Shown: positions 8,968 through 17,675 of the stretch, piece after piece
Position numbering within the stretch: position 1 is the first letter of the stretch
How the letters are laid out: each line of letters starts with the position of its first letter
From: a bacterium
GTDB taxonomy: Bacteria; Zhuqueibacterota; Zhuqueibacteria; Residuimicrobiales; Oceaniaggregativiventaceae
Length of the DNA stretch: 64,000 nt
Assembly (NCBI GenBank): GCA_029565675.1
Contig: JAKQNP010000028.1
Location: forward strand, 1 to 64,000
Direction of reading: 5' to 3'
Notes under the pieces: generated by a model
Databases searched by the model: none
Told to the model about the DNA's origin: nothing
What the model saw: the letters and a program-made list of their open reading frames with translations, nothing else
Program-made: the position numbers and the translations under genes

Positions 8968-10323
8968 TCATCGGTCGGACAGCGGATACCGCATCACTAC
9001 CTGCAAACTCGTTTCATCCAATCGACCGGACAGCGCTCGATAACGCATCCAGGCGCGAATCTCGTTGTATACCTGCACTCGATGTCGCAATTCCAGTTCC
9101 AGCAGCTCGGCCTCTTGCTGCAACAGCTCGCTCAAGGGCAGCCGGCCTTCTCGATAGAGATGGACTTGGGCTTGAACAACCTGTTTGACAGATTCCACAG
9201 CCCGGCCGAGGATGAGTTGGACGGCATGCGAATCGCGCATTTGCTGCAGCGCCAAATGCATCTCGGTATCTTGCAGGCGGCGCATCGCCAGGAGCGTCTG
9301 TTGTGCGCCGTCTGCTTCTGATTGCGCCGCCTGTCGGGCGGCCAGTCGTTTGCCACCCGTGAAAAGCGGAATGTTCAAATTGACTCCGATCGCCCATTCT
9401 CCCTGCGGATCCCAGCGATCGTCCCCGGAGCGATACTGATAAGCGGCAAAAGCACCCAGTTCAGGCAAAAAACTCCGGTTGGCGAGCGCCCGGCCGGCAA
9501 GGGTGCGATCGAGGCGGGCTTGTGCCTGTTTTACCGATGCCCCGTCCTGAACCGCTCCGGCAGAATCGGCTGGCAGCAGCGTTTCGACAGGCGGAACATG
9601 CAGACTGTCCTCGATCAGGGGAGCGACTGCATGGTCGGATCCCAAAAAATAGGCCAGTCGCGCCCGCACCTGGCCAATCGCTGCCGCTGCTTGCAGGCTG
9701 TCGGCGCGCTGCTCGGCGATGGCGGCATGGACGAGCGCCAGATCGGCTTCCGACAAACGGCCCTCCGACTGCAAGATCCCCATCTCGCGCCGGCGCTGCT
9801 CGAGCACCGACATGGCGCCGTCCAGCAAGAGTTGGCGGTCGCGCAACTCGGCCGCCTGTACATAGATGAGACCGATCTGTTCAATGAGCTGGGTGCGTTC
9901 AGCCTGAAGGTAGGCATCCAGCTCGGCGGCGGTCGCTTTTTCGGCGGCGACGGCGGCACCGATTCGACCGCCGCTGTAAAGGGGCAGACGCGCTTCGATG
10001 GAGCTGTGATAGATCTGGTCATCCAGCGGCGGGAAAACGCCGACTTGATGGATCGGCAAGATCATGTTCGGCTTTTCGTAACGAGTGACACCCGCGGCGG
10101 CGTTGATTTGCGGCAAGCGGTTGCTTTGGACTTCGCGGACGCGCGAGTGCGCAGCCTGATGGCGGGCTTCAGCGGCCGCAAGAACAGGATTGTTTTGCAG
10201 AGCCTGCTGCACCGCCGCAGTCAGAGAGAGATATTCGACGTCTTCCGGCGTTGGCAAGGCGCCGGGCAGCGGCGCCGAGAGAACGAACACTAAAGACAGG
10301 GCAAACCAGCAACGAATGCACAT
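8968..10323 (-). CDS. TolC-family outer-membrane efflux channel
   Basis: 451 aa with a signal peptide (about residues 1-22). Two repeated halves have the TolC pattern: LTAAVQQALQNNPVLAAAEA at 33-52, then SSIEARLPLYSGGRIGA, and later WAIGVNLNIPLFTGGKR, the standard beta-strand signature of outer-membrane efflux proteins. The helices contain long Ala/Gln/Arg/Glu-rich coiled-coil segments. It forms the outer-membrane exit duct for the adjacent fusion protein and pump. GAGG precedes ATG 10323 by seven bases. The candidate TetR site at 10342-10355 lies about 20-30 bases upstream of the start, so repression of this gene and those after it is plausible. Confidence 0.93.
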   Translation of the reverse strand: MCIRCWFALSLVFVLSAPLPGALPTPEDVEYLSLTAAVQQALQNNPVLAAAEARHQAAHSRVREVQSNRLPQINAAAGVTRYEKPNMILPIHQVGVFPPLDDQIYHSSIEARLPLYSGGRIGAAVAAEKATAAELDAYLQAERTQLIEQIGLIYVQAAELRDRQLLLDGAMSVLEQRRREMGILQSEGRLSEADLALVHAAIAEQRADSLQAAAAIGQVRARLAYFLGSDHAVAPLIEDSLHVPPVETLLPADSAGAVQDGASVKQAQARLDRTLAGRALANRSFLPELGAFAAYQYRSGDDRWDPQGEWAIGVNLNIPLFTGGKRLAARQAAQSEADGAQQTLLAMRRLQDTEMHLALQQMRDSHAVQLILGRAVESVKQVVQAQVHLYREGRLPLSELLQQEAELLELELRHRVQVYNEIRAWMRYRALSGRLDETSLQVVMRYPLSDR

Positions 10324-10341
10324 CGCAAGACCTCATTTAAT

Positions 10342-10355
10342 AGTAATTATTTACT
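10342..10355. promoter_or_regulatory. Candidate TetR operator 2 (efflux genes)
   Basis: AGTAATTATTTACT is a palindrome with the core GTAA-N4-TTAC, the same core as operator 1 at 10998-11017. It lies between the TetR stop and the TolC-like start, on the path into the efflux genes. Inference from symmetry, repetition and position. Confidence 0.6.
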
Positions 10356-10375
10356 GACTTTTGTGGATAAAAAAA

Positions 10376-10960
10376 TTATCGATACAACAAGACCTTAAGC
10401 GTTTTCCACAATTCCCCGCCTTCTTTGTTCAGATCAAAGTCAAATCCGGTCAATCGCCAGCGGGTCACCAACAGGCGCAGCGAACCCATAACCAGAATGG
10501 CGAGATTTTCCGCCGAGACATCGCGGCGCAGCAGCTCCCGGCGCTGTCCTTCGGCGACCAGCTCGACGATGGCGGCCAGATTGTCGGACATGATGGAATA
10601 GACCGTATCCGCCAGGCGACGATCGTTTTGGAAAATTTCCTCGGAAAAGATCACGGCCGCAATGGTTGGATGGTCAGCCAACTGGTGCAGGCGCTGCAAA
10701 AAAAGCGCTTCGAGCCGCTCGCCGCTTGTATCGGCGAGGGTGTTCACCTTCTGCACCGTCTGTTCGCCGCTGCGGCGGAAAAGCGCCAGGATGGCCAGCA
10801 GAATATCCATTTTGGACCGAAAGTGGCGATAAAGAGCTGCTTCGGTCACGCCGATGCGGGCGGAGAGTTTCTTGATGGTCAACTCTTGAATGCCGTTTTC
10901 CGCGATCAGATCGATCGCCGCCTGGACGATCTCCTGTTGGCGTTTGCTCAGTGTTTCCAT
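10376..10960 (-). CDS. TetR-family transcriptional repressor of the efflux operon
   Basis: 194 aa. The N-terminal helix-turn-helix is clear: RQQEIVQAAIDLIAENG (7-23) and TIKKLSARIGVTEAALYRHF (28-47), close to AcrR/TtgR-type regulators. The C-terminal ligand domain is helical and variable as usual. It reads in the same direction as, and immediately before, the TolC, fusion and pump genes, so it probably represses its own promoter and theirs until a pump substrate binds. GGAGG lies five bases before ATG 10960. Two matching palindromes flank it (10998-11017 upstream, 10342-10355 downstream). Confidence in the family is high; the link to these operators is inferred. Confidence 0.92.
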   Translation of the reverse strand: METLSKRQQEIVQAAIDLIAENGIQELTIKKLSARIGVTEAALYRHFRSKMDILLAILALFRRSGEQTVQKVNTLADTSGERLEALFLQRLHQLADHPTIAAVIFSEEIFQNDRRLADTVYSIMSDNLAAIVELVAEGQRRELLRRDVSAENLAILVMGSLRLLVTRWRLTGFDFDLNKEGGELWKTLKVLLYR

Positions 10961-10997
10961 CCGCGCCTCCGTTGATCATGTGCCGTATGCCAGCATT

Positions 10998-11017
10998 GTT
11001 TGTAAGTGTTTACTAAC
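10998..11017. promoter_or_regulatory. Candidate TetR operator 1
   Basis: GTTTGTAAGTGTTTACTAAC is an imperfect palindrome with half-sites GTTnGTAA and TTACnAAC around four bases. It lies 38 bases upstream of the tetR start, in its presumed promoter. The same GTAA-N4-TTAC core recurs in front of the tolC-like gene. Confidence 0.65.
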
Positions 11018-11220
11018 ATAAAGTACAAAAATATTTTCCTTTTGTCAACTCTTTTTTCAATCCACTCTGCCCAAAATCCAGCAAAAACCTCTTGCAAATA
11101 CACCATCCTTCATTATCTTTCACTGTATCGGGGCTTGTTCACCGTCTACTCCACGCTACCCCAAAAACATTCCGAACCCATGTCGGAGTTGTCGAATTCC
11201 AGCCTTGCGGTTGAGGGGAT

Positions 11221-14200
11221 ATGCGCGCACTGCGTCTTTTAGTTTCGAGTATCTTCCTATCGATTTTATTCCTCTGCACCAATCTCACCTGGGCGCTCGA
11301 TCCGCACAAATTGATCAGCCAATATGATATGCGCATCTATACGACCCGAGACGGCCTGCCGATGAATACCGTAAAAAAAGTCTTTCAGGATTCGCGCGGC
11401 ACCATCTGGATCGGCACCCAGGAGGGGTTGGTGCGTTTCGATGGCGTGCAATTCACTCTCTACGACAAGAATCGTTACACCGGCTTGCGCTCCCATTTTA
11501 TCCGGGATATAGCCGAAGATCAGCAGGGCAATCTTTGGCTGGCCACCCAGGGCGGCGGCATCAGCCGGTTCGACGGAACGTCGTTTGCCACCTGGGATGC
11601 CGCAAACGGCCTGGCCCACAATGTCGTCAACAAAATCCTCTGCCTGGATGACGGCAGCGTCCTGGCCGGCACCGAAAACGGTTTGTGCCGCTATGCAGAT
11701 GGTCAGCTGACCACCTGGCGATTTGCTGACTTTACCGGCTCCGAAAATATTCAGGCACTGCTGCGCGATCCGGCCGGCACCCTGCTGGTGGGGCGTTTCA
11801 ATCAAGATTTGACGTTGATATCCCTTGACAGTCTTTTGCTCGATCGAGCCAGAGATGGAGTTGTAAAGAATTTTTGTCTGGCCACAATGCCGGGGTGGCC
11901 TTCTCCGATTTATGATCGCAGCATCGGCGCCCTTTGTCGGCTTCAATCAGGCGAAGTTTTAGTCGGCTCACTCAGCGGTTATCTATACCGCTTGCTGCAA
12001 AATCCGCATTATTCGCTCGAACTCATTTGGGCGCTGAGACCGGAACGGATAGGAGCGCGGATCTGTTCCATCCTGGAAGACCGCGACGGCACCGTCTGGC
12101 TGGCCACCGACGGCCAGGGCATCGCCCGCTATTTTCAGGACCGCCCCTCCGGACTTTCAGCGCCGAGCGACTTGCTCTTCGACGGAGAGTCCTACGAGAC
12201 CATACTTGAGGATCGCGAAGGATCGCTGTGGTTCGGCGGCGACCGCCTGTTGCGGCTGTGCGACAAGGCCTTTACCGCCTGGGGGGAACCGGAAGGACTG
12301 CCCTCCGGCTACGGCCATACAGTCTGCGCAGACTCTTCCGGCACGATCTGTGCCGGCTTCAAATCCGGGCAACTGGTGTTCATCGACAGCACTGCGATTC
12401 GCAGCGTCGAAACCGTCCCGGGTTCCAGCCAGATCCTCTCGGTAATCCCCGCCGCGCGCGGCGGCTATTGGATCGGAACCCTCGCAAGCGGCGCCGGCTG
12501 GTTTTCTCCCTCAGGGCGCGTTCAATTTTTGAATCTTCCTCAGGGAATTAGTGGGCCTCTTATTCGATCCCTGGCAGAGGCGCACAATCAGGATCTGTGG
12601 GCCGGAGCCACGGGGAGCCTCTACCATTTCGACGGAACTTGCTGGAAAAATTATATCTTTGATCCGCACTACGGAGCTAAAGCTGAGGTCACGGCAATCC
12701 TCGAAATGGCGGCCGATGACATCTGGTTTGGCACTTTCGGGAGCGGGTTGCACAGATACAGCAACGGGCGTTTTCATCAAGAAGCCATACCGACCGAGCT
12801 GCAACATGACGGCATCACCCTGTTGTTCCGCGATCGCGAAGGGGCCACCTGGATCGGCTCGAATAACCACGGCCTTTTTCGTTATCGGGATGGCCTGTAC
12901 ACCCGCTTTACCGCCCGGGACGGCCTCTTTTCCGAGCGCATCTTTGCCATGCTCGAAGATGACAGCCTCAATTTTTGGTGCAGCTGCAACAAGGGGGTCT
13001 TTAAGGTCGCCAAACAGGCTTTGTCCGAATATGCCGAAGGCAAAAGCGAACGGATCAACTGCACCGTCTACGACCACCTCGACGGTATGCGTGAGGCGGA
13101 GTGCAACGGCCGGCGCCAGCCTTCGGGCTGGAAAAGCCCTGACGGCCGCCTCTGGTTCACGTCGATCGCAGGCATTATTTCGGTGGACCCCAACCGTCTG
13201 CCGCTGAATCCCGTCCCGCCGCCGGTCCTGATCGAAACCATCCGCTCATCCGACAGCCTCTATGCCGCCGGCCCGGAGTTGCTGCGTCTGGCTGCGCGCG
13301 AGCGGGATCTGCGCTTCCGTTATACAGGATTGAGCTACAAAATTCCGGAACGGGTGCGCTTTCGCACCAGGCTCGAGGGATACGATGCGGAATGGCAGGA
13401 GGCCGGCACCAACCGCGAAGCGGTCTACACCAACCTGCCACACGGCCGTTTCGCTTTTCGCGTCACCGCCTGCAACAACGACAACATCTGGAACAATGAG
13501 GGTGCTGCACAAATAGTGGTGATTCGGCCCTTCTGGTACGAGACCTGGTGGGCCTATTGCGGGTACGTTTTGCTCAGCTTGGCCTTTTTGGTCTGGGCTG
13601 TGCGCAGATATTATCGCCGCCAATTTCTCACCCAGCAGCTCAAGCTCCACACCGAACACGCGACAAAACTGGAAGAATTGAACGAGGCCAGATCGCGCTT
13701 TTTCGCCGGCATTTCGCACGAATTCCGCACCCCGCTGACCTTGATTTCCGGACCGCTCGAAGAACTGATACACCAGGAGAAAGACAAGGGCAAATCCGCC
13801 GTCTATGCCATGATGCTGCGCAATACGCGGCGACTGCTGGCATTGGTCAAACAGCTGCTGGATCTGGCGCAGATACAGTCGGGGAAAATGGCCCTGCAAG
13901 CCCAACCTTTGGAAATAGCGGTGCTGCTGAAAGAAATCATCGCTTCTTTCGAATCTCTGGCCGGCCGTCGCCATATCAAACTCTCGCTCGAGCTCGTCCC
14001 GTCGAAAGAGAGTACCGACTCCCCGCTGTTGGTCTGGGGAGATGCGGAAAAACTGGAAAAAATCTTTGTCAATCTGATCGACAACGCGGTCAAATATACC
14101 CCCCGGCGCGGCCGGGTGAAGGTGACTTTGCATGGACCCATCGCGGTGAAAAATCGGCAATGTATCCAGGTGCTGGTCGCCGATAACGGTCCGGGCATTG

Positions 14201-15309
14201 CCGCGGACGCCTTGCCGCATCTCTTTGACTATTTTTACCGATACCGGGATGAAAACCAGAACTCGGCAGAGGGAACGGGAATCGGGCTGGCGCTGAGCCG
14301 CGAGTTGGTCCATTTGCACCGCGGCGAACTCACGGTGCAAAGCACCCCGGGCAAGGGCAGCACTTTTATCGTCTCTTTGCCGACCGGCAAAAAACATCTG
14401 AAACCCGAAGAGATCGCTGACGAGTCCGAATTCGCTGGTTTTCACCTTTCAGCAAAAAAAACGGGGGATGAGGATCCTGCAATGGCACCCATGCCATTTG
14501 TTGCATCCGAAGAATCACAAGCAGAGGACACCCGCAAGACGATTCTGTTGGTCGAAGACAACCCGGACATGCGAACCCTCCTTCGCCAGCAGCTGGGCGT
14601 GGAATACCGACTGCACGAAGCCAAAGACGGAAATGAAGGCATGCGCAAAGCCCTGGTCGAGTTGCCGGATTTGATTCTCAGCGATATCATGATGCCCGGC
14701 ATGAACGGCTATGAGCTGGCACAGGCCTTGCGCGCGGATATCCGCACCAGCCACATTCCGATCCTGTTGTTGACCGCCCGCAGCAGCGGCGATGACAAAT
14801 TGAAAGGGCTGAATTTGGGCGCCTCTGACTATCTCACCAAGCCGTTCGACCGCCGGGAACTGCTCCTGCGGATCCGCAACCTCCTCCATCTGCAGGAACA
14901 GATCAAGGAGCGCGTGCAGCAGGATCTCGCCAATCTGGGCGAGCCACAGGCCGGCCACCCTGTCGCTGCGGCAGATAAAATATTTCTGCACAAAGCGATA
15001 GCCGTGGTGCAGGAGAACTGCGAGGATTCGACATTTGCCGCCGCAGCGCTTGCCCGGCAGTTGGGCGTCAGCCGCGCCCACCTGAACCGAAAACTGGTTG
15101 GGCTCTGCGGCATGAAAACCAACCAGTTCATCCGCACCCTCCGTTTGCAGCGCGCCGCCGATCTGCTGCGCGGCCAGGCCGGCTCAGTCAGCGAAATCGC
15201 CTATTCCGTGGGCTTCAACCACCTCTCCTATTTTGCCGCTTCTTTTAAAGAACAGTATGGCTGTTTGCCGTCCGAGTACAGAGAAATACCGCAAATCGGC
15301 AAGAAATAG
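11221..15309 (+). CDS. Hybrid two-component system: sensor kinase, receiver and AraC-type regulator in one protein
   Basis: 1362 aa. Signal peptide about 1-25; about fourteen propeller repeats of the form GLPMNTVKKVFQDSRGTIWI (about 40-660); Y_Y_Y domain about 695-765; one membrane helix about 776-797; histidine kinase with His833 in ISHEFRTPLT; ATPase domain with the N-box FVNLIDNAVKY near 945 and the G-boxes DNGPGI and GTGIGLAL; receiver about 1105-1220 with phosphoacceptor Asp1155 in LSDIMMPG; AraC helix-turn-helix at the C-terminus (about 1255-1355). The periplasmic half of this architecture usually senses oligosaccharides, and the cytoplasmic half binds DNA. GAGGGG precedes the ATG. The three exported-protein genes downstream on the same strand are its likely targets, after a 446-base gap. 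Confidence 0.95.
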   Translation: MRALRLLVSSIFLSILFLCTNLTWALDPHKLISQYDMRIYTTRDGLPMNTVKKVFQDSRGTIWIGTQEGLVRFDGVQFTLYDKNRYTGLRSHFIRDIAEDQQGNLWLATQGGGISRFDGTSFATWDAANGLAHNVVNKILCLDDGSVLAGTENGLCRYADGQLTTWRFADFTGSENIQALLRDPAGTLLVGRFNQDLTLISLDSLLLDRARDGVVKNFCLATMPGWPSPIYDRSIGALCRLQSGEVLVGSLSGYLYRLLQNPHYSLELIWALRPERIGARICSILEDRDGTVWLATDGQGIARYFQDRPSGLSAPSDLLFDGESYETILEDREGSLWFGGDRLLRLCDKAFTAWGEPEGLPSGYGHTVCADSSGTICAGFKSGQLVFIDSTAIRSVETVPGSSQILSVIPAARGGYWIGTLASGAGWFSPSGRVQFLNLPQGISGPLIRSLAEAHNQDLWAGATGSLYHFDGTCWKNYIFDPHYGAKAEVTAILEMAADDIWFGTFGSGLHRYSNGRFHQEAIPTELQHDGITLLFRDREGATWIGSNNHGLFRYRDGLYTRFTARDGLFSERIFAMLEDDSLNFWCSCNKGVFKVAKQALSEYAEGKSERINCTVYDHLDGMREAECNGRRQPSGWKSPDGRLWFTSIAGIISVDPNRLPLNPVPPPVLIETIRSSDSLYAAGPELLRLAARERDLRFRYTGLSYKIPERVRFRTRLEGYDAEWQEAGTNREAVYTNLPHGRFAFRVTACNNDNIWNNEGAAQIVVIRPFWYETWWAYCGYVLLSLAFLVWAVRRYYRRQFLTQQLKLHTEHATKLEELNEARSRFFAGISHEFRTPLTLISGPLEELIHQEKDKGKSAVYAMMLRNTRRLLALVKQLLDLAQIQSGKMALQAQPLEIAVLLKEIIASFESLAGRRHIKLSLELVPSKESTDSPLLVWGDAEKLEKIFVNLIDNAVKYTPRRGRVKVTLHGPIAVKNRQCIQVLVADNGPGIAADALPHLFDYFYRYRDENQNSAEGTGIGLALSRELVHLHRGELTVQSTPGKGSTFIVSLPTGKKHLKPEEIADESEFAGFHLSAKKTGDEDPAMAPMPFVASEESQAEDTRKTILLVEDNPDMRTLLRQQLGVEYRLHEAKDGNEGMRKALVELPDLILSDIMMPGMNGYELAQALRADIRTSHIPILLLTARSSGDDKLKGLNLGASDYLTKPFDRRELLLRIRNLLHLQEQIKERVQQDLANLGEPQAGHPVAAADKIFLHKAIAVVQENCEDSTFAAAALARQLGVSRAHLNRKLVGLCGMKTNQFIRTLRLQRAADLLRGQAGSVSEIAYSVGFNHLSYFAASFKEQYGCLPSEYREIPQIGKK

Positions 15310-15755
15310 TTCCATCCCGTCACTCTGCTGTTATAGATCATCACTCCTGTGTTAGCCTCATATCATGCAGCGGTTTATTTTGCATTTGATTGCCAGGGGA
15401 TGCTTTCCCTACTCTCTGGATTTAAGAGCGAGTTTTAGTGTTGTCAAGATCTGAAATCGTATAACGCGCAGGTTTTTAATAATCCTCACTGCTTCTCTGA
15501 GCATCTCTGAAGCCTCTCCGGCCTGCCAACTCGCTTTTCCATTTTAGTTGAGACAGAAGCAAATGGATTCTTAAAAATATCCTTTTTACTGAGTCCATCT
15601 TTACACGGCCGCCATGCATTACTAAATAAAGTGCTGCAGTTTCCAGATCTGATAATCTCACAGCAGTGCTGGCCTTATAATCTACACAATCAGCAGGCGT
15701 TGGGGGGCGTCTGCTGAGATGGACACATCCACGTGATTCAATCGGAGGATAATTT
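15310..15755 (+). other. Long leader/intergenic region between regulator and exported-protein genes
   Basis: No ORF here is convincing; a 124-aa reading on the minus strand has no recognisable features and overlaps the next gene. The right part holds a hairpin at 15691-15716 (CAGCAGGCG arm with CGTCTGCTG arm), 40 bases before the next ATG, then GGAGG. The region is a likely promoter and leader that could be bound by the upstream AraC-type regulator. Confidence 0.5.
15691..15716 (+). promoter_or_regulatory. Leader hairpin overlapping a 15-nt repeat
   Basis: CAGCAGGCG and CGTCTGCTG pair with one G-T, around a loop TTGGGGGG. The 3' arm is part of GCGTCTGCTGAGATG (15707-15721), which recurs exactly at 15807-15821 inside the signal-peptide codons of the next gene. 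The 5' arm could therefore pair with either copy. A regulatory switch is speculative. Confidence 0.35.
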
Positions 15756-17561
15756 ATGAAAAGGATGATTCTATTTTTAGCCGCTTGTTTTATCGCTGCC
15801 GGCGCAGCGTCTGCTGAGATGAAAAAACTCGGCGACCGCGCCCTGCTCATTTCTCGGCAAGTTGGAAGCAGAACCGACCATTCCGCTTCTCCCCGCGCGC
15901 TGTATCAGACTCGGACGGTCTCCCAATCGCCAGGTGTCTCAATCGTCGGCGATAACCCGGTAACCTTTGTTGACTGGCAGAGCAACACGGGCGGCGACGA
16001 AAAGCACCTCACTGTCATGCTCGACGGTACGGCGCATGCGGTTTTTCAGGGCGCTACAGATGAGCCCGACAATTATAATGCCTACTATTCCTATTCCACC
16101 GATTTCGGTGCAAGCTGGAATCTTCTTGGGCCTGTTGCACCGCGCAATGGACTTTTTTCATCATTGGATAACAACAGCATGGGCAATGCCGTCATTGCCA
16201 TCGAAACCAATCCGACTGGTTTAATCAGAGGCCCATCTGTCTTTATCGATGTGATGGCAGGTTTTGGTATTTTTACCGAATTTCTCGCGCCGCGCGACAG
16301 CCAAATGACCTTTATGCCACACGTTTCTGTGCCCACCGATGACTATGTCTATTTTACGAGCTATGCCATGGAAGATGACGCTCAAGATATGTGGAACTGG
16401 TGCAATCCCAACAGCGGCTTATTCGGGACACCGCAAAATCTATTCCCGCAGATTGACAATGAAATTATAGGATGCACCGTTCACAGCGAGGGCGGCAAAG
16501 TGACCACCTTGTTGACCAATAGGCTGGATGTCTCAAAATCCGACCGCTGGGGCGAAAACAACATCATCGCCATGACCTCTACCGATTATGGCCGCACTTT
16601 CGGCGATCCCTATTTGATCACAAACTTTACTGCCGACACTTCTCTGGATGTTATACCCGGGCTGTTGCTGGGCCTCAGCGCTTTGTATGTCGGCGAAGAG
16701 CTGCACGTGGTATGGGATATGGTCGATGATCATGAACCCGCAAAAGACGGCATCGATTACAACACGACCACCGTACGCATCATGCATTGGGCTGAAAACG
16801 TCAACAACGGAGAGCCGACCGTTGTCGTACGTTGGGATTCACTCCATTTTGCCGGCGATTTCGGCACCATCGGCGGCGAGCGTCCCACCGGCTGGAATCA
16901 CTGGCGTATAGGCTATCCCAAGCTCGGCATCGACGAAAACGGCACTCTGATCTGCGCCTTTGTCGGATTCAGCGGCGATTCGACTCTGCTCGACCCTGAG
17001 AGCCATATCGCATATGGCGATATCTGGGCGGTGGCTTTAGCCGACAACGGCTTGCAGTGGGGCGAGCCGGTCAACCTGACCAACAGCATCGATCGGGATG
17101 ATCGCTATCCCTATCTCTCGCAATGGAATGAGGCGGGCAAGCTCAACGTTCTTTACCAGAGCGACACGATCGCCGGATCCTTCGATACGGGCGAAGCGCC
17201 TTTGGGGAAGCCGGATCATCTTTTTCTCAAAACCGACATCCCTTCAACTGAGCCCTATACATCGCCAACCGCCGTTCAGCAGATTTCTGCGCTGCCCGGT
17301 GGCTATCATCTTGAGCAGAATTATCCCAATCCGTTCAATCCCGGCACCACCATTCGCTTCTCCTTGGCAAAGAACAGCCGGGTCAAACTGACGGTGTATA
17401 ATTTGCGCGGAGAGAAGGTGGTCGATCTGGTCGACGGCCCCATGGGTGCCGGAACACACGCAGCAACATGGCACGCCGGCTCCCAGGCCGCTGGCTTGTA
17501 TTTCTATCGCCTGCAAGCCGGCAATGTCGTCTTGACCCGCAAAATGACGCTGATGAAATAA
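15756..17561 (+). CDS. Exported BNR/sialidase-like propeller protein with T9SS sorting tail
   Basis: 601 aa. Signal peptide about 1-20 (cleavage near AASA). The body has BNR-like Asp-box repeats such as YSTDFGASW and TSTDYGRTFG, as found in sialidase-fold beta-propellers; the catalytic residues of sialidases are not evident. The last ~85 residues begin LEQNYPNPFNPGTTIRF and end with KMTLMK, the type IX secretion tail of FCB-group bacteria, so the protein is probably exported across the outer membrane and attached or released. GGAGG precedes the ATG by seven bases. It is first of three co-oriented exported proteins after the hybrid regulator. It could bind or cleave glycans; which is not evident. 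Confidence 0.85.
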   Translation: MKRMILFLAACFIAAGAASAEMKKLGDRALLISRQVGSRTDHSASPRALYQTRTVSQSPGVSIVGDNPVTFVDWQSNTGGDEKHLTVMLDGTAHAVFQGATDEPDNYNAYYSYSTDFGASWNLLGPVAPRNGLFSSLDNNSMGNAVIAIETNPTGLIRGPSVFIDVMAGFGIFTEFLAPRDSQMTFMPHVSVPTDDYVYFTSYAMEDDAQDMWNWCNPNSGLFGTPQNLFPQIDNEIIGCTVHSEGGKVTTLLTNRLDVSKSDRWGENNIIAMTSTDYGRTFGDPYLITNFTADTSLDVIPGLLLGLSALYVGEELHVVWDMVDDHEPAKDGIDYNTTTVRIMHWAENVNNGEPTVVVRWDSLHFAGDFGTIGGERPTGWNHWRIGYPKLGIDENGTLICAFVGFSGDSTLLDPESHIAYGDIWAVALADNGLQWGEPVNLTNSIDRDDRYPYLSQWNEAGKLNVLYQSDTIAGSFDTGEAPLGKPDHLFLKTDIPSTEPYTSPTAVQQISALPGGYHLEQNYPNPFNPGTTIRFSLAKNSRVKLTVYNLRGEKVVDLVDGPMGAGTHAATWHAGSQAAGLYFYRLQAGNVVLTRKMTLMK

Positions 17562-17675
17562 GCTCTGACCCATCGCAGCGATCGATCTGGAGATATTGCC
17601 GCGGATAAATTTGAGCCGCTTCGGTGGCAAGTCTTTATCAGAACAGACAAACAAAACAGCAAAAGAGGAGGCGTT

